Under the pieces are notes generated by a model that worked only from the letters and a program-made list of their open reading frames with translations, did not search any database and had not been told where the DNA came from. 5,135 bases of DNA from Rickettsiales bacterium (lineage in GTDB: Bacteria > Pseudomonadota > Alphaproteobacteria > Rickettsiales > UBA1997), in the NCBI GenBank assembly GCA_031269065.1, contig JAIRWJ010000034.1, positions 1 to 5,135 of the forward strand. Direction: 5' to 3'. The position numbers and the translations under genes are program-made. This document shows, piece by piece, positions 1 through 5,067 of this stretch. Position 1 is the stretch's first letter, and each line of letters begins with the position of its first letter.

Positions 1-41
1 ATGAAACAAAATATGACGACCGGGGCGTTGCACTGCACACA

Positions 42-1745
42 ATGTACTGCGTAGAAGATACGGTTCCTAAGTACTGCCTAAAGATGAATTACGAAAAATT
101 AAATGGGGGTGCCAGCGTAGAGGAGATGGTAAGGAGTGGGGCAATAGAGTATGTCATGCTCGCAAATAATGGTAGCAGCAGAAGAGTTGATGCCAGCGCC
201 AGTGACATTGAACAGTACCTAAAAGAATGTGCCAGAAAAATTTCCCGGAATAGAATTAACGAGGGTCCGGATGCTCTTGACTTTGGAAAACTGGAGGAAT
301 CGCATGTAGTATTGCTAGCATCTCTGAAGAGAACCGAGGATATTAGTTTATTGAGGTTCCAGCGGCCGTTGGCTGATAGCAATTCCCCTGGGGTACACTT
401 TAGCTCCAAGCGGGCCTTCCTAAAATCTATTGGAATAGACATTGACAATCTGCCAAAATCTGAAAAATTTATCCATTTAAATCTAGAAGTGCCTGGAACC
501 AGACAGGTAGTGATTGCGATGCTAGATCTTGAAAAACTGAGAAATGCCGCCGTAGATATTGAGAACTCCGAAGAGCAATTTCTATCTATCTCTAGTGATA
601 TGAAAATAGTAAGTGAGAAACTTGGTCCTATAGGAAATAACTGTAAAGTTCAAAAAGAAAGTTTTGGAGGCAACTACGATCTTCCTGTTGGGATTCTGGC
701 TAGGACCTTAAATAGGGTGAAATGTTTTAATATGCTATATTCCGGAGCTCTAGAGAAAACCAATACCGATAATTATATTGAACTAGAGCGGCTATGTACA
801 CTTATGAAAGTAAGAGAGGTTGTTGGAATCATAGAACCTATTTCTGAGTCAATCCTTCCAAGGGTAACGGTTGATATTTTAAAAAAGCCATCTGATGAAA
901 TATTGAAGGAGTTTTTCAGGAGAGAAATCGATTGGGTTATCAATAGAAAAATTGCAGAATTTGGGATAGTAGAGGTTGACGCTGATACTAGGAATATGAT
1001 AAAAGATGAAAATATGATTCATCTAATTAATAGATTTAAAAACAATACCGGAGAAAATGGATTACCTTTCGAGCTAAATCTGAGAAAACTGGAGGAGTTG
1101 AAAGAGTTGGTGAGTTTTATAGAAGGTACATTCACCCCCAGTAGCTTAAACGATTATGCAAAGAGAGCAACTGATCTTGCGAAAAAACAATCCAAGGCCA
1201 GGACTAGAGAAGTAGAGTCCAGAAAACAGAAAGGACTTGATACACAAAATAATAATTTCTCACGAGAGCAAGCTGATCATACGAAAAAACAGTCCGAGGC
1301 CAGGACTAGAGAAGTGAAGTCTAGAAAACAGAAAGAATTTGATAAAAAAAATAATAATTCCTCCCGAGGGCGAACAGATGTGACAGATAACTACTCCTTG
1401 AAAGAAGTAAGCGATACAAGCACCTCCCCATCACGGGGAAAAAGCTCTTCCGAGGAGAGGAAAACTAATTTTAACAAACAACCTGGGATCAAAGAAGAGG
1501 AGGAATCCGAGAAACAGAAAAATTTCAAGAAAACAGAAAAACAGAGTTCAGAGAGGGGTATAATTAAAAAGTTCATAGATATTCTGATTGGCTTAGTAAT
1601 GTCATTATTCCGGAACAAAGAAAGGGAGAATAGTAATGAAAAAAGAATTGATTTTCAGCAATTTAGAGAAGCCACAAGGGAACTAGACAGTTATACGCAA
1701 ACTCAAAATAAGAAGAGTAAGAGTAGTGGCCACACCCTGTATTGA
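42..1745 (+). CDS. Large unrecognised protein with lysine-rich repeat tail; 5' end uncertain
   Basis: I do not recognise a family. The frame is open from base 3 to the stop at 1743-1745, so the gene may begin left of the window. ATG 42 is the first in-window start (567 aa), ATG 84 is another, and neither has an SD sequence. Residues 1-370 look globular, with mixed charge and scattered hydrophobics. Residues 377-444 hold two 34-residue repeats sharing a KKQSxARTREVxSRKQK core. The rest of the tail to about 505 is rich in K, E, S, N and R and probably disordered or helical. A short hydrophobic run (511-523, FIDILIGLVMSLF) flanked by basic residues could be an amphipathic helix or weak membrane anchor; it is short for a transmembrane span. 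The last 40 residues are polar and basic. There is no N-terminal signal peptide in the visible part. A host-directed or surface-associated role is possible in an intracellular bacterium, but nothing here proves it. Confidence 0.8.
   Translation: MYCVEDTVPKYCLKMNYEKLNGGASVEEMVRSGAIEYVMLANNGSSRRVDASASDIEQYLKECARKISRNRINEGPDALDFGKLEESHVVLLASLKRTEDISLLRFQRPLADSNSPGVHFSSKRAFLKSIGIDIDNLPKSEKFIHLNLEVPGTRQVVIAMLDLEKLRNAAVDIENSEEQFLSISSDMKIVSEKLGPIGNNCKVQKESFGGNYDLPVGILARTLNRVKCFNMLYSGALEKTNTDNYIELERLCTLMKVREVVGIIEPISESILPRVTVDILKKPSDEILKEFFRREIDWVINRKIAEFGIVEVDADTRNMIKDENMIHLINRFKNNTGENGLPFELNLRKLEELKELVSFIEGTFTPSSLNDYAKRATDLAKKQSKARTREVESRKQKGLDTQNNNFSREQADHTKKQSEARTREVKSRKQKEFDKKNNNSSRGRTDVTDNYSLKEVSDTSTSPSRGKSSSEERKTNFNKQPGIKEEEESEKQKNFKKTEKQSSERGIIKKFIDILIGLVMSLFRNKERENSNEKRIDFQQFREATRELDSYTQTQNKKSKSSGHTLY
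1168..1371 (+). repeat. Two 102-bp tandem repeats inside the large unrecognised gene
   Basis: Two copies of a 102-bp (34-codon) unit lie head to tail in frame. The match includes an identical 18-base stretch at 1196-1213 and 1298-1315, followed by another identical 13-base stretch (agaaaacagaaag). Encoded cores are KKQSKARTREVESRKQK and KKQSEARTREVKSRKQK, each followed by an NNN run and SR. A decayed start of a third unit (SRGRTD) follows. Changes between the copies keep the frame and the strongly basic character. Confidence 0.85.
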
Positions 1746-1757
1746 TATCGGAATCTC

Positions 1758-2471
1758 CTAGTATTCTGAAATTTTTAGGCTGATGGAGGCCTCGCTTACC
1801 ATCCCCGATATGTTGAAGTCGGCGGCCTCTCCTCCATTTTCACCTTGGACGATTGGCAATTCTGATTTAAAATTGATATTTGGACCTTTTAGGGAATTAC
1901 TAACAGCTTTGAAGGCCTCGCTTAGATCTGCCGTCATTTCTATCCTGCCGCCGAATATATCCATATTTACCGGCCCAGTAAGTTTATTTACGTTGTAGTT
2001 TAGAGTTACAGTTCCATTTCCTACTCTAAAGGTTGTTGGTCCCAAAATGTTATTTCCCGTGAAAGTCAGCATTCCACCGGATACGGCCAGAGTAGCCGAC
2101 GTTCCGTGCTGAAAGAATATACTGCCATTTGCAATATTCAGCTTCACATTTCTGATTATTTTTGGCATGTGTATAACCAGCACGGCCTTTGCATCTCCAC
2201 CTAATCCTGCTTGTCTGGTACTTAATATTTTCAAATTTTTAGCATCATCCTTCATGGTGATAGAATTTGGATCTCCGTTAAAAACTACTCTAGTACTTGA
2301 ACCCTCGGCCAGTGCAAAATAAACATCCGCCCTGCCGAGACTTAGTTCTAGACTTTCCAGACCACTGAAGTACTTTGTTAATTGCTGGGATGAGGCAGAT
2401 AGATTACTATCTACTCCAACAGATAGCAGAATTATCATTGTGAGAAGAAATGATATTCGAAATAAACGCAT
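1758..2471 (-). CDS. Exported beta-rich protein, possibly DUF4097-like
   Basis: A 237-residue protein with a Sec-type signal peptide: basic start (MRLFR), hydrophobic core at about residues 7-20, then likely cleavage after VDS (about 22) or LSA (about 26). The mature part is dominated by short alternating hydrophobic strands with glycine turns at roughly 20-residue spacing: NIANGSIFF (112-120), VSGGMLTF (130-137), VGNGTVTLN (150-158) and IFGGRIEMT (172-180). This rhythm resembles the beta-strand-repeat proteins annotated as DUF4097 or putative adhesin. That is a resemblance in pattern, not a confident family match. No transmembrane segment follows the signal, and no lipobox cysteine is present, so it should be periplasmic or exported. 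The start has no SD sequence (AGTTATTTATG) but lies about 20 nt after a good promoter. It is convergent with the 42-1745 gene, with 12 bp between the stop codons. Confidence 0.82.
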   Translation of the reverse strand: MRLFRISFLLTMIILLSVGVDSNLSASSQQLTKYFSGLESLELSLGRADVYFALAEGSSTRVVFNGDPNSITMKDDAKNLKILSTRQAGLGGDAKAVLVIHMPKIIRNVKLNIANGSIFFQHGTSATLAVSGGMLTFTGNNILGPTTFRVGNGTVTLNYNVNKLTGPVNMDIFGGRIEMTADLSEAFKAVSNSLKGPNINFKSELPIVQGENGGEAADFNISGMVSEASISLKISEY

Positions 2472-2484
2472 AAATAACTATAAT

Positions 2485-2497
2485 TTAACACTGTTAA
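2485..2497. promoter_or_regulatory. 13-bp dyad over the predicted start of transcription (operator-like)
   Basis: TTAACACTGTTAA is a perfect inverted repeat (6-bp arms around a central C). It sits directly downstream of the -10 of the minus-strand promoter and covers its predicted transcription start. That placement is typical of a repressor operator. The AT-rich arms make a chance origin possible, and no regulator gene is in the window. Confidence 0.35.
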
Positions 2498-2526
2498 TTT
2501 TTAGTAAATTATCAAATTTTTGTCAA
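2498..2526 (-). promoter_or_regulatory. Candidate promoter of the exported-protein gene
   Basis: Read on the minus strand there is a perfect -35 hexamer TTGACA (2521-2526), a 17-bp spacer and a weaker -10 TAAAAA (2498-2503, 4 of 6 matches to TATAAT). The predicted transcription start falls near 2491, giving a leader of only about 20 nt before the ATG at 2471. A competing TATAGT lies closer to the ATG but lacks a matching -35. Confidence 0.5.
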
Positions 2527-2611
2527 TTTTATGTACCATAATTTCCGCCAGCCTACATAGCTAATCCACTCGCAGAGAAGGACAAGTTTATATTCTGTGA
2601 TACGAACCTAA

Positions 2612-2636
2612 ATGTGTTGTTTAAACCCAAACACAT
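2612..2636. other. 7-bp stem-loop in the intergenic region
   Basis: ATGTGTT (2612-2618) pairs with AACACAT (2630-2636) around an 11-nt loop that itself contains the palindrome GTTTAAAC. It lies upstream of the nadK promoter and outside the predicted leader, so it is either a DNA-level site or chance. No T-tract follows on either strand. Confidence 0.3.
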
Positions 2637-2669
2637 ACCGAATAAAATTAACTTTTTAGCTGGATAGTT

Positions 2670-2697
2670 TTTACTTTAGTTATTTTGAAATTATAAT
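2670..2697 (+). promoter_or_regulatory. Candidate nadK promoter
   Basis: -35 TTTACT (2670-2675, 4 of 6 matches to TTGACA), 16-bp spacer, and a perfect -10 TATAAT (2692-2697). Transcription would start near 2704, giving a leader of about 175 nt. The element matches the one at 3839-3866 at 23 of 28 positions with identical spacing, which supports both being real. Confidence 0.55.
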
Positions 2698-2717
2698 CCT
2701 TAGAATGATCTAGGCTA

Positions 2718-2750
2718 GGCCACCACCAGGACAATGCCCCGGTGGTGGCT
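2718..2750 (+). ncRNA. Strong GC-rich hairpin in the nadK leader
   Basis: GCCACCACC (2719-2727) pairs perfectly with GGTGGTGGC (2741-2749), and a G-U pair (2718-2750) extends the stem to 10 bp around a 13-nt loop. It stands out in an AT-rich region and begins about 15 nt after the predicted transcription start. No T-run follows, so it is not an ordinary terminator. It may be a 5' stabilising or regulatory element of the nadK mRNA. I cannot match it to a named riboswitch or small RNA. Confidence 0.45.
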
Positions 2751-2763
2751 GTGCACCTATTAG
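2734..2763 (+). CDS. Possible 9-codon leader peptide with tandem Trp codons
   Basis: ATG at 2734 opens MPRWWLCTY and stops at TAG 2761-2763. AGGA lies at 2728-2731, only 2 nt before the ATG, which is closer than usual for an SD sequence. The two TGG codons are the 3' arm of the GC-rich hairpin. Adjacent regulatory codons within a hairpin ahead of a gene resemble attenuator leader peptides, but here they may simply be a by-product of the stem sequence. Confidence 0.2.
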   Translation: MPRWWLCTY

Positions 2764-2839
2764 AGAAAGAGGGTGAATTTGTCTGAGATATTGTTCATTT
2801 GTGCATCTGGACTTGAACATGTTGTTTTTGTATATTTTT

Positions 2840-2862
2840 AAAGTACCCTTAGGAAGTACTTT
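2840..2862 (+). promoter_or_regulatory. Hairpin with T-rich flank just before the nadK start (weak terminator or attenuator)
   Basis: AAAGTAC (2840-2846) pairs with GTACTTT (2856-2862) around a 9-nt loop, followed by T-rich sequence up to the ATG at 2881. The stem has only two G-C pairs, so termination would be weak. The hairpin occupies the region where an SD sequence would lie; the only AGGA nearby (2851-2854) is in its loop, 26 nt before the ATG. Confidence 0.35.
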
Positions 2863-2880
2863 TCTGTAATTTTTTGAAAA

Positions 2881-3675
2881 ATGAAGCTTGGAATTGTCTG
2901 TACAAAGCCCTCCCCCAGAACAGAAATGGTCAGGCGGCTGCTGGCTAAAAACTACAACATCGTTGACGTTTTGGACTGCGACGAGGCAGCCGGAAACGAT
3001 AGGCTAGTTGTTCTGGGAGGTGATGGTTCCATGTTGAGAGCTATACACAATTTCCACCACTGTGGTTTACCCTTCTATGGGATAAATTGTGGCGGGGTTG
3101 GATTTATGTTGAATGAATTCACCGGGAATTATGACATTGACAGTGTAGGTTCACCTACAAACATTGTGGTAGAAATAAATCCAATGGTTGCTATGGTAGT
3201 CACCGTAGGCGGTTCAGAATATAGTAGCATAATTATAAATGAGCTATGTCTGATCAGAAGTGTATTCAGACCATGTAATATAAATGTTAATATAAATTCC
3301 AGAGAAAGAATCAGTAAATACTCAGGGGACGGTATCATAGTTTCTACAGCCCTAGGAAGTACGGCCTACAATAGCTCTGTTGGGGGAACTCTGGTTCCAC
3401 CGGGTTTGGGTTGTCTATCTATGGTGGCCCTTAGCCCAGACAGGTGCTGTGCATTTAGAAATGCAATAGTTAAAGATGATTCTATCTTCGAATTTCACAT
3501 AAATGAGCCTGAAATCAAAGAGGTTAGTGCATTTTGTGATGGGATAGAATATAAGAATGTTGATTATGCAAAAACCTGGTTGAATAGACAGCAAAAAATC
3601 AGGCTGCTATTCAAGACTTCGATGACACTGGAAGAAAAGGTTCTAGAGAGGCAGTTTCCAAAATTCTGGAACTGA
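2881..3675 (+). CDS. nadK: NAD kinase (ATP:NAD+ 2'-phosphotransferase)
   Basis: Cytoplasmic enzyme that phosphorylates NAD+ with ATP to give NADP+, the only route to NADP(H). At 264 aa it fits the short bacterial form. The signature GGDGS is at residues 46-50, with the Asp at 48 the expected catalytic residue. It is followed by the glycine-rich turn and FMLNEF (71-80), the conserved NE pair (N120-E121) and the NAD-binding segment DGIIVSTALGSTAYN (150-164). The C-terminal TLEEKVLERQF (249-259) is typical of alphaproteobacterial NadK. Departures from the usual wording are ALGSTAY in place of the common PTGSTAY/PAGSTAY, and GGT in place of GGP at 168-170. There are also ten cysteines, including a CC pair (189-190). 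Everything needed for catalysis appears intact. The ATG has no SD sequence. It has its own predicted promoter and a long structured leader, and does not overlap a neighbour. Confidence 0.95.
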   Translation: MKLGIVCTKPSPRTEMVRRLLAKNYNIVDVLDCDEAAGNDRLVVLGGDGSMLRAIHNFHHCGLPFYGINCGGVGFMLNEFTGNYDIDSVGSPTNIVVEINPMVAMVVTVGGSEYSSIIINELCLIRSVFRPCNINVNINSRERISKYSGDGIIVSTALGSTAYNSSVGGTLVPPGLGCLSMVALSPDRCCAFRNAIVKDDSIFEFHINEPEIKEVSAFCDGIEYKNVDYAKTWLNRQQKIRLLFKTSMTLEEKVLERQFPKFWN

Positions 3676-3689
3676 CCAGAGCGCTTTGG
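3676..3689 (+). terminator. Near-palindrome directly after nadK (weak terminator candidate)
   Basis: CCAGAGCGCTTTGG starts at the base after the nadK stop and folds on itself with one G-U pair. An alternative stem, TCTGG (3665-3669) with CCAGA (3676-3680), would enclose the stop codon. The sequence after it is A- and T-rich but without a clean T-run, so intrinsic termination is uncertain. Confidence 0.3.
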
Positions 3690-3838
3690 ATTAGGAAAAG
3701 TTTTAAAATATTTGGCAAAAAACTATCGTTCTGAATTTAAATTTAATGAAAAAACTCTGAATTATTCTGTCTTTAGCGGAAATAGGGCAAAGAAACTTTT
3801 TCTGACTCATTGAAAATCAAATTAATATTTTGTTATTA

Positions 3839-3866
3839 TTTACTTTTGTAATTTTTATTTTATAAT
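3839..3866 (+). promoter_or_regulatory. Candidate promoter of the acidic repeat protein
   Basis: -35 TTTACT (3839-3844), 16-bp spacer, perfect -10 TATAAT (3861-3866). Architecture and most spacer bases match the nadK promoter. Transcription would start near 3873, about 30 nt before the ATG at 3905. The rest of the 229-bp gap (3690-3838) is AT-rich and shows nothing else I can support. Confidence 0.6.
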
Positions 3867-3896
3867 AGTTCATGTATCAACTAGTCATTTTCAAAT

Positions 3897-3900
3897 AGGA
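3897..3900 (+). promoter_or_regulatory. Ribosome binding site deciding the start at 3905
   Basis: AGGA ends 4 nt before the ATG at 3905. It is the only plausibly spaced SD sequence among the complete genes of the window and supports this start. Confidence 0.5.
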
Positions 3901-3904
3901 AAAA

Positions 3905-4675
3905 ATGGACAAAGAAGAATCAGATGAGCTTTCTGAACCAGAGGAAAAGGATGTCAATTTTGAGAACTTTCTGGAGATCGTAAAATCGGTCGAAGAGACT
4001 CTTGTAAGGTATTCTGGAGAGATAAAGGAATTGGCAGCTAAGGTACTGTTATGTGCAGAGGGATTGCCATCAGTATCACATGAGAGTATATTTGATAGTA
4101 CATTGGCCAAGAGCAAATTTTTTTCGAATGATGACGAAGTAGAAAAGGAATTTGAAAAATTAACAACAGTAGAGGAGGGGAAGCTAACGGAGGATGAGAA
4201 GGAACTAAGAAAAATGGAGGAAGAAATAAAATTGGAGGGAAAAGATAAAATTTCTGTGAAGGATCAGCTGCTACTTTATGCCGATGAATTGTCATCAATG
4301 TCACAGAATATGTTATTGTTTGATGACATCTCAGATAGCGAAGCAGAAAGGGAATTGAAAACATTAACGACAGTAAAGGGGAGGGAGTTAACGGAGGATG
4401 AGAAGGAACTAAGAAAAATGGATGAAGAGGCAAGATTGGATGAAGAGGCAAGGTTGAGGGAAGAGAGGAAAATGTTAAAGAAGATAAATAAAATGGTCGC
4501 TGACGGTTCTATCTCTCAACAAAACGCAAATTTTCTTATAAAAAACTTAACAAGAGGATTTAGGACTGGGGATAAGATGATTACTAATACGACTAAGACA
4601 GCGTTGATCACTCCATCTGACAGGTGTCGGCTGCGCCTGTTCTTTTTAAAAAGCCAAAGCTGTTCTTTTCGGTAA
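3905..4675 (+). CDS. Acidic helical protein with internal duplication; 3' end probably frameshifted
   Basis: Unrecognised 256-residue protein without signal peptide or membrane segment. It is very rich in Glu, Lys, Asp and Leu, mostly helical by composition and likely coiled coil around 145-200. Two diverged copies of one unit are visible. LLCAEGLPSVSH (48-59) corresponds to LLYADELSSMSQ (123-134), and KLTEDEKELRKMEEE (93-107) corresponds to ELTEDEKELRKMDEE (161-175). The second copy is 7 residues shorter in its middle. A smaller 6-residue repeat (DEEARL twice) follows. From about residue 240 the translation turns into an Arg/Cys-rich run (CRLRLFFLKSQSCSFR) unlike the rest, while protein-like sequence continues in the other frames. 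The true C-terminus has therefore probably been lost to frameshifts, or the sequence contains errors. The start is supported by AGGA and a good promoter. Function unknown; such proteins in intracellular bacteria are sometimes secreted effectors, but that is speculation here. Confidence 0.8.
   Translation: MDKEESDELSEPEEKDVNFENFLEIVKSVEETLVRYSGEIKELAAKVLLCAEGLPSVSHESIFDSTLAKSKFFSNDDEVEKEFEKLTTVEEGKLTEDEKELRKMEEEIKLEGKDKISVKDQLLLYADELSSMSQNMLLFDDISDSEAERELKTLTTVKGRELTEDEKELRKMDEEARLDEEARLREERKMLKKINKMVADGSISQQNANFLIKNLTRGFRTGDKMITNTTKTALITPSDRCRLRLFFLKSQSCSFR
4185..4422 (+). repeat. Identical 34-bp direct repeat, 204 bp apart
   Basis: The 34 bases at 4185-4218 recur exactly at 4389-4422, in the same reading frame (offset 204 bp, 68 codons), encoding LTEDEKELRKM in both copies. 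The sequence around them is clearly diverged, apart from the matching LTTV segment just upstream. They are the conserved core of the internal duplication. Confidence 0.9.
4421..4456 (+). repeat. Two 18-bp tandem repeats
   Basis: GATGAAGAGGCAAGATTG (4421-4438) is followed directly by a copy with one change (4439-4456), encoding DEEARL twice. It lies in the likely coiled-coil segment and is a typical slippage or length-variable site. Confidence 0.85.
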
Positions 4676-4916
4676 GAAACAGAGCAAAAACAAACCTAGA
4701 AAAGGGAGGGGGAAATAGAAACAAAGCAAATATGGGAGTCCTATTGCTACCACTCCTGCGCGCAATCCCACGGAAACAGAAGATCTGGAGAAACAAAATA
4801 CGACAACTGAGAAAACAGGCACTTCTGGGAAAACAACATTCAGTGGAACTTATTCTTTATCGCTGCGCTATGCGCCCTATGGAAAAACCTCTGGTAAAAT
4901 TTCTGAAGGGATATAG
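4621..4916 (+). pseudogene. Probable displaced 3' continuation of the acidic repeat gene
   Basis: After about 4620 the most protein-like translation changes frame. QVSAAPVLFKK reads at 4621-4653 in the -1 frame relative to the gene. KAKAVLFGKKQSKNKPRKGRGK (22 codons, 4650-4715) then reads in the third frame, a TAG interrupts at 4716-4718, and a further 65 codons follow in that frame to the TAG at 4914-4916. Those 65 codons are rich in Thr, Ser, Gly and Lys (for example PTETEDLEKQNTTTEKTG and TYSLSLRYAPYGKTSG). By eye their third positions are the AT-richest, as expected of coding sequence here. Two single-base changes (near 4620 and in the A-run at 4648-4652) and one point mutation would join all parts to the upstream gene. 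The frame with the longest uninterrupted run (to 4923) gives a less protein-like, very basic translation. Confidence 0.45.
4645..4682 (+). other. Slippery heptamer with hairpin (possible -1 frameshift site)
   Basis: In the frame of the 3905 gene the codons TTT TTA AAA form the -1 slippery pattern T_TTA_AAA (4645-4651). Eight nt downstream, CTGTT (4660-4664) pairs with AACAG (4678-4682), and CTT (4665-4667) pairs with AAG (4674-4676), with one bulged A. Slippage would add about 90 basic residues, to the stop at 4921-4923. The stem is weak, and the new frame is not the most protein-like one. Confidence 0.2.
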
Positions 4917-4971
4917 GAAATAGGAGAAGAAATGTAAAAAGATCCCCCTCTACGCAAAGAATCCTTTACTG

Positions 4972-4984
4972 GTTCAACGTGAAC
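4972..4984. other. Small inverted repeat
   Basis: GTTCA (4972-4976) and TGAAC (4980-4984) flank a 3-base centre. It lies between the end of the decayed 3' continuation and the terminator. No function can be assigned. Confidence 0.25.
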
Positions 4985-5012
4985 TCAAAAAAGGTCAAAA
5001 GCAAAAGTGGCG

Positions 5013-5047
5013 GTTTAAATAAACAACCCCGCACTGAAGTGCGAGGT
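5013..5047 (-). terminator. Intrinsic terminator of a minus-strand gene
   Basis: Read on the minus strand, ACCTCGCACT (5047-5038) pairs with AGTGCGGGGT (5035-5026) as a 10-bp stem with one U-G pair, followed by TTGTTTATTT (5025-5016). On the plus strand the same position is an A-C mismatch and no T-run follows directly, so the structure favours the minus strand. It begins 20 nt after the TAA of the minus-strand frame at the right edge. Confidence 0.7.
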
Positions 5048-5063
5048 ATTAGTTTGTTACCTC
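5043..5063. other. Second stem-loop overlapping the terminator
   Basis: GAGGTA (5043-5048) pairs with TACCTC (5058-5063) around a 9-nt loop. It uses bases of the terminator stem, so the two folds exclude each other. In the minus-strand transcript it forms first, between the stop codon and the terminator. Confidence 0.4.
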
Positions 5064-5067
5064 TTCA

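Larger units (their letters stand above)
2472..2880. other. 409-bp divergent intergenic region with promoters and hairpins
   Basis: I see no convincing protein or tRNA here. Contents in order are: the dyad and minus-strand promoter (2485-2526); an AT-rich stretch with a 7-bp stem (2612-2618 with 2630-2636); a plus-strand promoter (2670-2697); a strong GC-rich hairpin (2718-2750); a possible 9-codon leader peptide (2734-2763); and a hairpin immediately before nadK (2840-2862). The stretch 2530-2610 shows no recognisable signal. Confidence 0.6.

Noticed and set aside
1..54. ATG at base 1 opening a 17-codon frame
   Set aside because: It stops after 17 codons, has no visible upstream signal, and overlaps the frame that stays open into the large gene.
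89..448. Minus-strand open frame opposite the first gene
   Set aside because: It lies wholly inside the longer plus-strand gene, has no promoter or SD sequence, and its Ser/Leu-rich translation is typical of an antisense shadow.
1787..1924. AGGCCTCGCTTA occurring twice (1787-1798 and 1913-1924)
   Set aside because: Both copies are inside the minus-strand gene and encode the common SEA tripeptide; only 12 bases match, so chance or codon reuse is enough.
2718..2750. GC-rich hairpin as SRP RNA or an intrinsic terminator
   Set aside because: Lacks the conserved SRP RNA loop motifs, and no T-run follows the stem on the plus strand.
2813..2836. TTGAAC and TATATT as a second nadK promoter
   Set aside because: The spacer would be only 12 bp, too short for a standard promoter.
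4038..4451. 137-codon minus-strand frame
   Set aside because: Pro/Leu/Ser-rich repetitive translation produced by reading the Glu/Lys-rich repeat gene backwards; no independent start signal.
4624..4923. 99-codon frame as an independent gene
   Set aside because: No SD sequence or promoter, very basic translation, and third positions less AT-rich than in the alternative frame; treated only as a possible frameshift extension.
4966..4990. GGTTCAA resembling a tRNA T-arm
   Set aside because: No acceptor stem, anticodon arm or D-arm can be fitted around it; it is part of a small inverted repeat.
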